Assembly: GCF_001746915.1 (NCBI RefSeq)
Contig: NZ_MJGC01000050.1
Location: 1-64,000 of the forward strand
Direction of reading: 5' to 3'
DNA length: 64,000 nt
Source of the DNA: Desertifilum tharense IPPAS B-1220
Lineage (GTDB): Bacteria > Cyanobacteriota > Cyanobacteriia > Cyanobacteriales > Desertifilaceae
The notes beneath the pieces are model-generated. The model saw only the letters and a list, made by a program, of their open reading frames with translations. It did no database searches and was not told the origin of the DNA. This document shows positions 35,491 through 45,889 of this stretch, in pieces. A program made the translations under genes and the position numbers. Within the stretch, counting starts at the first letter, position 1. Each line of letters starts with the position of its first letter.

Positions 35491-38400
35491 ATGAATACTC
35501 AATCTTTCGCCCCAGCTTCATCCCCTGTTGAGTGTCTAAAGTCACCTCAAGAGCTAATTATTATTGACTCGCGAGTTGCAGGCATTCAACATCTAGGACT
35601 AGAGCGCCTTTCCTCTAATTTTGCCTGGGTTATTTTAGATGCCGAACAAGATAGTATTTTTGCCATTAATCGCTTTTTTCAGGCTTATAAAAATATCTCT
35701 GCAATTCACCTCATTGCTCATGGCGAACCGGGCTGTCTTTATTTAGGTAAAACCCCGTTAACCTTAGAAAATATTAAGCATTACGCTCATCAAATTCAAA
35801 ATTGGCAGCAATTTCTTCACGCCCAAGCAGATATTTTGATTTACGGCTGTTGCGTCGCTGCCCAAGAATTGGGTTTATCTCTACTCCGCACCCTCCATCA
35901 GTTGACTGGGGCTAACATTGCCGCATCTTCTACTCCGATTGGGCATCAAGACTTAGGCGGAAACTGGGATCTCGACGTGCAACTGGGGTCAATTCAAACC
36001 TCACCAGTCATCTCTTCAGACGGACAAGCCGCCTATCGGGGGTTGCTGAATGCCCAAGCGCTATTTGTTATCGATCCACCGGGTAACAATATTAACAACA
36101 GCACCTACTCTTCCGGGTCTTTTGTTCTCTCTAATACCTCAAGCACAGCTCAGAAAATTACTCGCATTCGCGTTGATTTAAGTTCTAGTATCCTGCCAAA
36201 TATGGTGTTCGATCCCTATGGCTTGGCGGGAGATGTGGTGGCGAAGGATTTCTCAATCGATAGCGATTCTGGCGTTGGTTTAGTTAATCATACTTATTTT
36301 TTACCTAAAAATGAGGGTTACTCCGGTCTTGAAATCAACTTTAATAACTTTACACCCGGAAAAACCCTCAAATTTTCCGTAGATGTCGATCCTACCAGTA
36401 TCAAAGGATTGCCTGCACCCGGCCCTGGAGAATCGGGTAGCGTTTCCGGATTAGAGTTAGTTGGGGCAAACATTACCGTTGAATTTGATAACGGAACCAG
36501 CCTTTCAGGAAAAACCTATCGCATTCCCAACTCGCTAGATGGGTCGCAAGTTACGTTAAAAGCAGGCTTACCGGGCAAACCAACGCTAGAAGTTTTGGGG
36601 CTATCTTCAGAACCCACAACTGTGAGTAATGCCAATCAAACCGCACGCATTAGCGGAACGCCAGGTTCTCAAGTATCTCTGTTAATGGTAGAAGCAGCAG
36701 CCTTTAGCAGCAGTAGTGGAGGGTTAGCGCTGCAAGCTTACGAAACCAATAGCGCGATCGCAGTTAACGAAAAATTCGCTACCATTGGCAGCACCGGATA
36801 CATTGATATCCCCATCACCCTCACCAAATCCAACGCCTCTGGGGGATACAATCACCTCGTTACCACCGTTAAAAACGCTGACGGAACCACAGGGGCACTT
36901 TCACCCGTTCAAATCCTCAAATTAGACCCCACCGCCACGCCCACCCCAACTCCTGTTCCCACCCCGACGCCAACACCCGCCCCTATTCCCATCTCCGATG
37001 CCATCCGTATTAATGCAGGCGGAGAACAATACACCGATAGCCTCGGACAAGTCTGGTTAGCCGATACCTTCTTTCAAGGTGGCAGTATTTACAAAACCAC
37101 CCAACCGATTTCAGCAACCGTTGAAGACCCCATTTATCAAACAGAACGGTTTGGCAAATCCTTCAGCTACGCCATCCCCGTTAAAAATGGCGTTTATGAC
37201 ATTAATCTGGCTTTAGCCGAAATTTACTTTAGCGCGCCAAATTTGCGAGTCTTCAGCGTTAAAGCCGAGGGAAATCAAGTTGTTAGCAATCTCGATGTGT
37301 TTGCTAAAGCAGGCAACTATAAGGCCCTTGCGATTCCTATCGAAAACGTTACCGTTAGCGATGGCATCCTGAATTTAGAACTGGTTGGCAGTATTGAAAA
37401 TGCCAAGCTAGCCGGGATTGAAGTATTACCGGATGCTGCTGCAACTCCCACACCTACACCTGTTCCCACCCCGACACCTGCACCCGTTCCCACCCCGACA
37501 CCTGTTCCCACCCCGACACCCACACCCGTTCCCACTCCAGATGCCATCCGCATTAATGCAGGCGGAGGACAATATACCGATAGTCTCGGACAGGTTTGGC
37601 TAGCCGATACCTTCTTTAGCGGTGGCAAGTTCGCCAGTACCTCACAACCCATTGCTGGAACCAACGCAGACCCCATTTATCAAACGGAACGTTATGGCAA
37701 ATCATTCAGCTATGCCATCCCCGTTCAAAATGGGATTTATGATATCAACTTAGCGCTAGCCGAGATTTACTTTAGTTCGCCCAATCTGCGCGTTTTCAGC
37801 ATTAAAGCCGAGGGAAATCAGGTTGCTAGCAATCTCGATGTGTTTGCCAAAGTTGGGAAAAATAACGCCCTTTCCCTTCCGATTGAAAATGTTGCGGTTA
37901 ACGATGGCGTCCTCAATCTAGAGTTTATTGGCAATATTGAAAATGCCAAACTCGGCGGGATTGAAGTGCTAGCCGATAAGTCGGCGACACCAACCCCAAC
38001 TCCTACCCCTACCCCGACGCCCACTCCTACCCCTGTACCCACCCCCACTCCTACCCCAAACGCGATTCGCATCAATTCAGGGGGCGGTAACTATACCGAT
38101 AGTCTCGGACAAGTTTGGTTAGCCGATACTTTCTTTCAAGGGGGTTTGACTTACAACACCACCCAACCGATTTCAGCGACAGTTGAAGACCCCATTTATC
38201 AAACGGAACGATTTGGTAAAACCTTTAGCTACGCTATCCCCGTGCAAAATGGGATTTATGATATCAACTTCGCCTTAGCTGAGATTTACTTTAGTTCGCC
38301 CAATCTGCGCGTCTTCAGTATTAAGGCTGAAGGAAATCAGGTTGTTAGCAATCTCGATGTGTTTGCTAAAACGGGTAGCTTTGCGGCGTTAACTTTACCT

Positions 38401-40830
38401 GTTAATAACATCGCGGTGAGTGATGGGGTTCTGAATCTAGAGTTAACAGGCAATATTGAAAATGCCAAGCTAGCCGGGATTGAGATTTTACCGAAGACTT
38501 CGCCAACTCCCCCTCCTACACCCACTCCAACTCCTACCCCAAATGCAATTCGCATCAATGCTGGCGGCGGACAATATACCGACCCCTCCGGACAAGTTTG
38601 GCAAGCTGATGCTCACTTTAAAGGGGGTTCAACCTATTCTACAACGGCTGAAATTGCTAAAACCGAGAGCGATACGCTTTACCAGACCGAACGCTGGGCA
38701 ACAAACTTATCCTACGAGATTCCGGTGGCGAATGGCGGGTATAACGTTAATCTTCACTTTGCGGAAATCTATTGGGATGATTTCAATAAGCGCGTGTTCG
38801 ATATCAAGGTTGAAAATAGCCTTGCGGTTAGCAACTTGGATATCTTTGCGAGTTCTAAAAATGCCTTTTTCCCTGGTAAGAATTCGGCATTAGTCCAAAC
38901 CGTTCCGGGCGTGTTTGTCTCTGACGGGGTTCTCAATATTGATTTAGCTGCCAGCGTGGATAATGCCAAGATTTCGGCAATTGAAGTTGTGCCGCTAACT
39001 GCGCCGTTGGTGTTGTTTAATCAGACGGGTGGCAGTACCGTGGTGAGTGAGGCGGGCGGTACTGATACTTATTCAGTGGTGCTGAATACCCAACCGACGG
39101 CGAATGCAGTTGTGAGCTTACAGTATGACAACCAACAGATTCAGGTCAACAAGTCTTCGCTGACCTTTACGCCGAGTAATTGGAATGTCCCGCAAATTGT
39201 AACCCTTGCAGCGATTGATGATACTTTAGCCGAGGGAACCCATTTCACGAGTATTGCCCATACGATTACCAGCGCCGATCAAAATTACAATGGCTTAAGT
39301 TTGGCAAATATTCCCATCACGATTCTCGATAACGATGTGGTGCAAGTTAGCTTTACCAAAAAGACGGTAGCCACTAAATCGATGCCTACGGTGGCAACTT
39401 GGGGGCCTGATGGGCGGTTGTATGTCGGGTCTTATGGCGGTAAGATTACGGCTTTTACCTTCGATTCTCAATATAACGTCGTTGCCAAACAGGAAATTAA
39501 TGCGATCGCAGGTCTTAGCAATACTAGTATTTTAGGCATTGCTTTTAATCCCTTTGACCCGCCGGGACAACCGAAAATCTATGTTGCCCACAGCAAGCTA
39601 TTTGCCAATAATGGCGGGAAAGGCTTCCCAGAAACGCAGCTTTCGGCATACAGCGGTCAAGTTTCCATCTTAGAAGGCCCGAATTTCTCGACCGTTAAGC
39701 CGTTAATTACGGGTTTACCTGTCTCGAACCACGACCACGGGATTAACGGTTTAGACTTTGATAGTCAGGGCAATCTTTTGATTGCAGTGGGGGGCAATAC
39801 TAATGCAGGAATTCCCAATACCAATATTGGTGGCTTACCCGAATCTCCCTTGACAGCAGCGATTTTGAAGGCTGAGATTACCAAACCGAACTTTAATGGC
39901 AAGATTACCTACAAACTGCCTCCGAATTTTCAACCCCCCAGTGGGCTAACGTTTGCGCCGGAAATTAGTCAGGTGTTTGGTGGCGTGGCGGATGTGGTTC
40001 CGGGTGTTGATGTTTCTGTGTATGCTAGCGGTTTACGCAATCCTTTTGATTTGGTTTGGACAACGAAAGGTTTACTCTACGCCACCGATAACGGGGCGAA
40101 TGTGAATTTTGGGGATGTGTCTACCTCTGCAACCACCCAAAAACCTTTTACCCAGAATGTCCCCGATGAATTAAATCTAATTCAAGCCGGTGCCTATTAC
40201 GGCCATCCTAACCGGAATCGCGGACGCTACGATAATCGGCAAAATGTCTATTATGATTCGTTCCAAACTACCATTCCAGGGGTTGTCACTGGGGCCTTAG
40301 CAACCATGCAGGCTTCTACCAATGGGATTGTAGAGTATCGGGCAACCACTTTTAACAACCAACTGCGCGGTAACTTGCTGGCGCAAAAATGGAACGGCCA
40401 ACTCTATAGCTTCACGATGTCTGCTGATGGGCAAAAGGTGCTAAAAACGGAGACGTTTAACGGGATTTCCAGCGGTTTAGATGTCCTCACCGGGCCGGGT
40501 GGGGCTATTGTGGGGATTGACTTTAGCGGGAATTCTATTTCCGTTGCAACGCCTAACCATGTGGTGACAACAACCACTGCCTACGATATCTTCCCCTGGC
40601 GGGCCCCGGCGGGTCAATTGTTTGAAATTGGCGGTGTCAATTTTGGTCAGTTGGGCAATACCACAGTCACCATTGGCAACCAACAGGCGACGGTGACGGC
40701 TGTGACACCAAATCGAATTAAAGGGATTTTACCCTCGCTTGCATCTACAGGGGGCGATTTACTCGATGTCATTGTTCAAAGTGGCGGACAGACTTCGATG
40801 ATCTCAGATGCCTTTTTGCCGTTGGCGTAG
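35491..40830 (+). CDS. Giant DUF4347-malectin-propeller-TIG surface protein
   Basis: This 1779-residue protein has, in order: DUF4347 (residues about 20-190: ELIIIDSRVAGIQHLGLERL, HLIAHGEPGCLYLGK, ILIYGCCVAAQELG); a beta region (200-480); four malectin-like domains (about 502-650, 683-825, 855-1000, 1018-1168; each starts AIRINAGG..YTD and has VFSVKAEGNQVVSNLDVF); Pro-Thr linkers between them; a Calx-beta-like domain (1172-1275); a glucose/sorbosone-dehydrogenase-like beta-propeller (1285-1690); and a TIG domain. There is no N-terminal signal, as is usual for DUF4347 proteins, which may use another secretion route. Malectin domains bind sugars, so a surface adhesin or matrix role is likely. 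The gene is preceded by 370 bp of noncoding DNA and starts a plus-strand run. Confidence 0.85.
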   Translation: MNTQSFAPASSPVECLKSPQELIIIDSRVAGIQHLGLERLSSNFAWVILDAEQDSIFAINRFFQAYKNISAIHLIAHGEPGCLYLGKTPLTLENIKHYAHQIQNWQQFLHAQADILIYGCCVAAQELGLSLLRTLHQLTGANIAASSTPIGHQDLGGNWDLDVQLGSIQTSPVISSDGQAAYRGLLNAQALFVIDPPGNNINNSTYSSGSFVLSNTSSTAQKITRIRVDLSSSILPNMVFDPYGLAGDVVAKDFSIDSDSGVGLVNHTYFLPKNEGYSGLEINFNNFTPGKTLKFSVDVDPTSIKGLPAPGPGESGSVSGLELVGANITVEFDNGTSLSGKTYRIPNSLDGSQVTLKAGLPGKPTLEVLGLSSEPTTVSNANQTARISGTPGSQVSLLMVEAAAFSSSSGGLALQAYETNSAIAVNEKFATIGSTGYIDIPITLTKSNASGGYNHLVTTVKNADGTTGALSPVQILKLDPTATPTPTPVPTPTPTPAPIPISDAIRINAGGEQYTDSLGQVWLADTFFQGGSIYKTTQPISATVEDPIYQTERFGKSFSYAIPVKNGVYDINLALAEIYFSAPNLRVFSVKAEGNQVVSNLDVFAKAGNYKALAIPIENVTVSDGILNLELVGSIENAKLAGIEVLPDAAATPTPTPVPTPTPAPVPTPTPVPTPTPTPVPTPDAIRINAGGGQYTDSLGQVWLADTFFSGGKFASTSQPIAGTNADPIYQTERYGKSFSYAIPVQNGIYDINLALAEIYFSSPNLRVFSIKAEGNQVASNLDVFAKVGKNNALSLPIENVAVNDGVLNLEFIGNIENAKLGGIEVLADKSATPTPTPTPTPTPTPTPVPTPTPTPNAIRINSGGGNYTDSLGQVWLADTFFQGGLTYNTTQPISATVEDPIYQTERFGKTFSYAIPVQNGIYDINFALAEIYFSSPNLRVFSIKAEGNQVVSNLDVFAKTGSFAALTLPVNNIAVSDGVLNLELTGNIENAKLAGIEILPKTSPTPPPTPTPTPTPNAIRINAGGGQYTDPSGQVWQADAHFKGGSTYSTTAEIAKTESDTLYQTERWATNLSYEIPVANGGYNVNLHFAEIYWDDFNKRVFDIKVENSLAVSNLDIFASSKNAFFPGKNSALVQTVPGVFVSDGVLNIDLAASVDNAKISAIEVVPLTAPLVLFNQTGGSTVVSEAGGTDTYSVVLNTQPTANAVVSLQYDNQQIQVNKSSLTFTPSNWNVPQIVTLAAIDDTLAEGTHFTSIAHTITSADQNYNGLSLANIPITILDNDVVQVSFTKKTVATKSMPTVATWGPDGRLYVGSYGGKITAFTFDSQYNVVAKQEINAIAGLSNTSILGIAFNPFDPPGQPKIYVAHSKLFANNGGKGFPETQLSAYSGQVSILEGPNFSTVKPLITGLPVSNHDHGINGLDFDSQGNLLIAVGGNTNAGIPNTNIGGLPESPLTAAILKAEITKPNFNGKITYKLPPNFQPPSGLTFAPEISQVFGGVADVVPGVDVSVYASGLRNPFDLVWTTKGLLYATDNGANVNFGDVSTSATTQKPFTQNVPDELNLIQAGAYYGHPNRNRGRYDNRQNVYYDSFQTTIPGVVTGALATMQASTNGIVEYRATTFNNQLRGNLLAQKWNGQLYSFTMSADGQKVLKTETFNGISSGLDVLTGPGGAIVGIDFSGNSISVATPNHVVTTTTAYDIFPWRAPAGQLFEIGGVNFGQLGNTTVTIGNQQATVTAVTPNRIKGILPSLASTGGDLLDVIVQSGGQTSMISDAFLPLA

Positions 40831-40831
40831 C

Positions 40832-40852
40832 GAGAAACTCGGTTTCTCTTTA
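40832..40852 (+). terminator. Hairpin after the giant gene
   Basis: GAGAAAC-TCG-GTTTCTC with TTT right after the stop codon. The pattern is also a common cyanobacterial palindrome. A weak terminator. Confidence 0.5.
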
Positions 40853-40954
40853 AAGGGTTGGGGGTGAAAAATTAAATTACTTCGCAGGCGACTTAACAGG
40901 ATTAGCAAAGGGGAAGACTGAAGTAAATAAAAGATCCTTCCTGCTTGACTGGCT

Positions 40955-42400
40955 ATGTCCTTCCCTAAGTATCCATCCTACCTATTTGTCAGCGCGATCG
41001 CACTTCTGCTTCTGGGCAGCGGGTTCTGGCAAGTTAGCCAAAACCTAACCTCTCGCTTTACCCGCGCCAACGCCCAACCCACCCCCGCGCCTTCTCCCAC
41101 GTTTCAAGAAGTCATTCAACCGACTCAAGTCCGCCCTTTACCGGGAAGCCTCGATAATGTCCCGATGTTTAACAGCAACAGTCCGGAATGGGTGAAGACG
41201 CCGGGAATTTTGCTATCCACCTTTCCCCCCGATGGACAAGGCGAACCGAATGCCCATCTCAATTATCCCCTCTCCGGTCGTTTTGACTTATTTCTGCATC
41301 ACTACAGCCACACCCCCAGAGATTCTCAAACTCTGTACCTAGGGTTGCTGTTACATAACCCCGGTTCGCAACCCGTCACGGTTGAAGTGTTGCAAGCGGC
41401 GTCTTCTTTGATGCAAGAAGCCCCGTTTAAAACCCTTGATACTTATATCGAAAATCCGAATGGAACGGTGGCTTCCGGGCCGGGGGTTCTCTCGGTTAAC
41501 AAGGTGTTGCGCGGCGAACGGGCGGCAGATTTTCCCGAAAAGTTAGTGATTCCTCCTCAAGAAAGTCGGCTGTTGATGAATCATCCCATCCCGGTGAGGG
41601 ATTTGGAAAAACCGATTAATGGGCGTTCTAGCTTAATTCGGGTTGAGAGTTCGGGGGAAGTCTATGCAGCGAGTCTGTCGATGTTTGCCCCAAAAAATGC
41701 CGATGGGAGCGATCGCGCCCCCACTGTAGCAGAATGGGAAGCCCTTCTCAATAACGGCAACTTAGCCTTACCCCGCGATAAAACCCCAACGCCCCCCGAA
41801 CAAACCACAGGTCAATTAATTTACGGTCGAGTCGCCGGGGTTTCCCTGGGTTCTCGCTGGCAAGCTAAGGTTACAGATGCGCCTAATACTGCGGTTTTGA
41901 CGATTCCCGAAGCGGGCCAAGCCTACTCTTACCCCATCGCTGCTTTGCGCGGTGGAACCCTAGGAACTGGGCAAAATCAAACGGCGAAAATGCTGGTTCG
42001 CTATCCCGATACGGCCTATGAAGCGCACGGGAATTATAGCGTTGAATATAACCTGACCCTACCGCTGAATAACCCCACCTCCCAGGCGCAACGAGTCGCC
42101 CTCACCCTGGAAACCCCTTTAAAGACCAATAATGCCGTTCCGGGGGGTCTACGCTTCCGCAGACCGCCGCAGGATTTCCCTTTCTTCCGGGGTACCGTCA
42201 AACTCACTTATCCAGAAGGAAATACGCAAAAAACGCGCTATGTCCACCTCTGGCATCGAACCGGACAAGTTCTCTCGCCGTTACAAGAAATTACCCTACC
42301 GCCGAACGCCCAAAAAACGGTGCAAGTCGATTTAATCTATCCCCCAGATTCAACGCCGCCGCAAGTTCTGACGGTGAGAACGGTTCCCGCCAACCCTTAA
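40955..42400 (+). CDS. DUF3370 family secreted protein
   Basis: This 481-residue protein has an N-terminal signal or anchor (YLFVSAIALLLLGSGFWQ), then the DUF3370 body (GRFDLFLHHYSHTPRDSQTL, LYLGLLLHNPGSQPVTVEVL, LIYGRVAGVSLGSRWQAKVT). DUF3370 proteins are cyanobacterial and probably periplasmic or outer-layer. Function unknown to me. It follows the giant gene by 124 bp in the same direction. Confidence 0.85.
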   Translation: MSFPKYPSYLFVSAIALLLLGSGFWQVSQNLTSRFTRANAQPTPAPSPTFQEVIQPTQVRPLPGSLDNVPMFNSNSPEWVKTPGILLSTFPPDGQGEPNAHLNYPLSGRFDLFLHHYSHTPRDSQTLYLGLLLHNPGSQPVTVEVLQAASSLMQEAPFKTLDTYIENPNGTVASGPGVLSVNKVLRGERAADFPEKLVIPPQESRLLMNHPIPVRDLEKPINGRSSLIRVESSGEVYAASLSMFAPKNADGSDRAPTVAEWEALLNNGNLALPRDKTPTPPEQTTGQLIYGRVAGVSLGSRWQAKVTDAPNTAVLTIPEAGQAYSYPIAALRGGTLGTGQNQTAKMLVRYPDTAYEAHGNYSVEYNLTLPLNNPTSQAQRVALTLETPLKTNNAVPGGLRFRRPPQDFPFFRGTVKLTYPEGNTQKTRYVHLWHRTGQVLSPLQEITLPPNAQKTVQVDLIYPPDSTPPQVLTVRTVPANP

Positions 42401-42474
42401 ACTCGCCTTGGGATACATCAGCGAAGGAAAATGAGCGGTTATAATTCAACATTCACGCCTGATTAACCCTCTCT

Positions 42475-44166
42475 ATGTTTACGCAAAATCCTTCGCTGAG
42501 TTCTGCGGGAACTCCACTGAAACTCGATCGCTGGCGTCGTAGCATTAGACCGATTGGAGTCTATATGCTGTACGGACTGGCTTCGCGTGGGGATAAATTA
42601 CTCTCGATTGATGCCTTGCGCGGTTATCTAGTCGAAATCGATCCCGATACGGACAATACGACGATTCTCAATCCTAATCATCTGAATGCGTTTGTTGGCG
42701 CTACTGGTTTGGCGGCGACAGATGAGAGGGTTTGGTTTACCAGAGATGAATCTGTTTATACCTGTACTTGGGACGATTTGACGCCGCAAGAATTAATCGC
42801 CCTTCCCTATGAGGCGAATAGCGTTGCAGTTTGGGGTTCGACCCTCTACGTGAGTTGCCAAAAGTCTGGCTATATTCACATCTATAACGGGAATAATGGG
42901 ACGCCGATTACGAAGCTGTTAGCGCCTGGAATGGGTGTGGAAAGTCTAACGATCCGGGATGAAGAACTGTGGGTTACGGATATTGAAGAACAAACAGTTT
43001 ATTGTATGGATCGGGCGACGGGGGAGATTCGCTTTAGCGTTTTAACGCCGTTTGAACGCCCGACGGGGATTAGTTTTCACGCTGCTGCCGATCCGGACGA
43101 GACGCTGCTGTATGTGGTGTATTCGGGCGAAGAAGCCTACATTCGCGACGATCCAAACTCCGATCCGCCGCAACAATTGGCTTGGCGCGATCGCACCTTT
43201 ATTCACCCCCTCCACTATCACTACAACGCGAAAGACCATTACGCGGTTTCTAATGGCTATTTGATTGAGATGTCCTATGTGGAGGAACTTTCGCCCCTTG
43301 ATGAGGTGGAGTTAGAAAATTTAGACTGGCGAATTGCCTTACCTTCGGATACCCATCGCCAAAAGGTGCGATCGGTTGAGGCGGTGGGAATGCCGTTTAC
43401 AGAGGAAATGCAAGGCGATCAGCGGGTGGCGGTGTTTCACTTCGATCGCTTGCAACCCCATGAGGGCCGGATTTTTGGCTGGAAGGCGTTAATTGAGGTT
43501 CGCAGCATTAAATATCATCTGACGCCGCGCGATACGGAAAATGCACCGCCGCTTCCCCCAGAGATGCAGGCGGTCTATTTGGTGGATAATGACGATCTCA
43601 AGATGAATTCGGAAATTGTCCAACGCAGCGCCAAAGAAGCAATTGGTAGCGAGACTAATATCTTGCGCCAGGTGTTGCGAATCCGCAATTATGTTTACGA
43701 TCGCCTTTCCTATGGCATTAAGCCGAAAATCGATCCGCCGGATGTGGTGTTAGTGCGCGGCGTGGGTTCCTGCGGGGAGTATGTGGGGGTTCTCTTGGCG
43801 CTGTGTCGCTTGAATGGAATTGCTTGTCGGACGATTGGACGCTATAAGTGTCCGCCTGCGGGCGATCGCCAAAATCTGCCCTTACAACCCGATTTTAACC
43901 ATGTCTGGCTGGAATTTTATATTCCGGGGTTGGGTTGGGTGCCGATGGAGTCGAACCCGGATGATATCCAAGAAAATGGCCCCTATCCCACGCGCTTTTT
44001 TATGGGGTTGGCTTGGTATCACGTAGAAATTGGTAAGGGGATTTCGTTTGAGAAGTTGCGCGTTAATCATCAGTTGGTGGATAAGGATGTGATTTCTTTG
44101 GGAGATTTGGCGATTAATCACGTTAGATTTACCATTCTCCAAGAATTACCTCCCCCGAACGATTAA
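42475..44166 (+). CDS. Beta-propeller/transglutaminase-like protein
   Basis: The 563 residues combine an N-terminal beta-propeller (residues about 30-260: GLASRGDKLLSIDALRGYLV, ELWVTDIEEQTVYCMDRATG) with a C-terminal transglutaminase-like domain. The triad is probably Cys433 in GSCGEYVGVLLALC, His476 in FNHVWLEFY and Asp496 in ESNPDD. Such enzymes are cysteine proteases or cross-linkers. There is no signal peptide. It is co-directional with the DUF3370 gene (74 bp apart). Confidence 0.85.
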   Translation: MFTQNPSLSSAGTPLKLDRWRRSIRPIGVYMLYGLASRGDKLLSIDALRGYLVEIDPDTDNTTILNPNHLNAFVGATGLAATDERVWFTRDESVYTCTWDDLTPQELIALPYEANSVAVWGSTLYVSCQKSGYIHIYNGNNGTPITKLLAPGMGVESLTIRDEELWVTDIEEQTVYCMDRATGEIRFSVLTPFERPTGISFHAAADPDETLLYVVYSGEEAYIRDDPNSDPPQQLAWRDRTFIHPLHYHYNAKDHYAVSNGYLIEMSYVEELSPLDEVELENLDWRIALPSDTHRQKVRSVEAVGMPFTEEMQGDQRVAVFHFDRLQPHEGRIFGWKALIEVRSIKYHLTPRDTENAPPLPPEMQAVYLVDNDDLKMNSEIVQRSAKEAIGSETNILRQVLRIRNYVYDRLSYGIKPKIDPPDVVLVRGVGSCGEYVGVLLALCRLNGIACRTIGRYKCPPAGDRQNLPLQPDFNHVWLEFYIPGLGWVPMESNPDDIQENGPYPTRFFMGLAWYHVEIGKGISFEKLRVNHQLVDKDVISLGDLAINHVRFTILQELPPPND

Positions 44167-44335
44167 CAGGGCGCTCGTCCCAATGGTAAAAGTGATAGAG
44201 ACAGCGAAGACATCGGGCTGCTGCTGAGAATGGGGCCCGGTCTTGAGGTTGAAAGATGAGCCGATCTCCAGTAGCGTTACTCTGAAGCATAGGGTGTCTT
44301 CTGCTGAATTTTCTATCACTCAGTCTCCATAATCT

Positions 44336-45889
44336 ATGTCCTCTGTAAAGCAGCTTCCCGAACGACCTCCCAAACCCACGAGAAGACGGCGATCGCGCTT
44401 AAATTTAGGGTTCGAGAGAACAATGGCTATTTTAGCCGCGATCAATTTTGCGGTTGTTCTGTTCGATCTCAGCTATGTCAGAATGCGGAATTTCTGGTTG
44501 CAAGGTCAAATTCCGGTTCCGTTATTAAATACTTCGATTGCGGTTCCGGGGTTAGCCGAACGTACCGATACTTCCCCGATAACGCGACTGTACGATCCGA
44601 TTAAGGGGATTGAACCCTATCGCGATACGGAACAATACCTGAATCTGGTAGATGAGGTCAATGTTTTAGTCAGACAGCAGGGGTTAGAGGCATTGCGATC
44701 GCCCCAAGGAGAAGCGCTGCTAGAGGAATTGCGCGATCGCAGTAATGAAATGATTGACACGAACCCCTTCCAGCTAGCCAATAAAACGGGAACCCTAGAG
44801 AAAATTAAAAATGATATGCGGCGTCTGATGTTTCAGACTACGGATGCTTCTTCAAGAGAATCTTTTCAAACCTTCTGGACGGCTGACTATCTCATCAATG
44901 CCCAACCCGGACGAGGCTTAGACTTTTTTAATGGACAAATTCGTCCTTTAATAAATACCAATTATTACCGTTCAATTGATGAAACCGGGCAATTTACCGA
45001 TCGATTCTGGCACAGAATTGATATTTGGTTTGCAGCCATCTTTTTTATAGAATTTCTGGCAAGAACTTTTCATATTAGTCGCCAATACAAAAAGGTTTCT
45101 TGGACAGATGCCATGATTTGGCGTTGCTATGATATTTTGCTCTTTCTGCCCACTATTCCCTTTTTACCCTCAGCTTGGCGCTTACTCAGAATTATTCCCG
45201 TCACCATTCGCCTCAATGAAGCCGATTTAATTGAACTCGAACCTGTTCGCGCCCAACTCAGTCGCGGTTTTGTCACCAGCATTGCTGAAGAAATGACTGA
45301 GGTCATTATCCTCAATGCCATTAATCAATTTCAAGATGCAGTGAATAGCGGTGAATTTGCTCAAGAAGTCTTTGCCAATCTGAATCGCCCTTATATTAAC
45401 CTCACAGGAATTAATGAAGTTGAAGTCTTCATAAGCCGCTTATTTTATTTAGTGGTTTACGACGCCTTACCCGCAATCAAACCCGATATTGAAGCTCTAT
45501 TGCGACATAACATTGAACGTGCGGTTAGTCAATCTCCAGCCTATCAAGGATTGCAATCTGTTCCTGGATTTGACCAAATTTCTAAACGATTAACCGACCA
45601 ATTCATTCTGCAACTGGCTAACCTTGTAACCGAAGGCTCTCAATCGGCTTATGACGCAATGAATGCAGACGATCCGGTGGGAGATCAACTCTTTAACCAG
45701 ATGGTGCAAAACTTCGGAACCGCTTTAGGCGCAGGGGTACAACAACAACATACCCTAGAAGAATTGCAAACCTTAATTTCTGATTTCTTAGATGAAGTTA
45801 AAGTTAATTACGTTAAACGTCTAGGAGATGAAGATATCAACCGCATCCTCCAAGAAGTTCGCCAACTACAACAATCAGCTAGACAATAA
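44336..45889 (+). CDS. Membrane protein with a voltage-sensor-like helix
   Basis: The 517-residue protein has a basic N-terminus, helix 1 at residues 29-48 (MAILAAINFAVVLFDLSYV), a 170-residue soluble loop, helix 2 at about 222-245 (IDIWFAAIFFIEFLARTF) and helix 3 (CYDILLFLPTIPFLPSAWRL) followed by an Arg pattern (RLLRIIPVTIR). The C-terminal 220 residues are soluble. The helix with spaced Arg resembles an S4 segment, but no pore is visible. It is known to me only as a cyanobacterial hypothetical. Its last codons lie in the first copy of an 83-bp repeat. Confidence 0.6.
   Translation: MSSVKQLPERPPKPTRRRRSRLNLGFERTMAILAAINFAVVLFDLSYVRMRNFWLQGQIPVPLLNTSIAVPGLAERTDTSPITRLYDPIKGIEPYRDTEQYLNLVDEVNVLVRQQGLEALRSPQGEALLEELRDRSNEMIDTNPFQLANKTGTLEKIKNDMRRLMFQTTDASSRESFQTFWTADYLINAQPGRGLDFFNGQIRPLINTNYYRSIDETGQFTDRFWHRIDIWFAAIFFIEFLARTFHISRQYKKVSWTDAMIWRCYDILLFLPTIPFLPSAWRLLRIIPVTIRLNEADLIELEPVRAQLSRGFVTSIAEEMTEVIILNAINQFQDAVNSGEFAQEVFANLNRPYINLTGINEVEVFISRLFYLVVYDALPAIKPDIEALLRHNIERAVSQSPAYQGLQSVPGFDQISKRLTDQFILQLANLVTEGSQSAYDAMNADDPVGDQLFNQMVQNFGTALGAGVQQQHTLEELQTLISDFLDEVKVNYVKRLGDEDINRILQEVRQLQQSARQ

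Noticed and set aside
37317..38075. Minus-strand frames rich in Gly-Val
   Set aside because: They are the reverse reading of Pro-Thr linkers in the giant gene.
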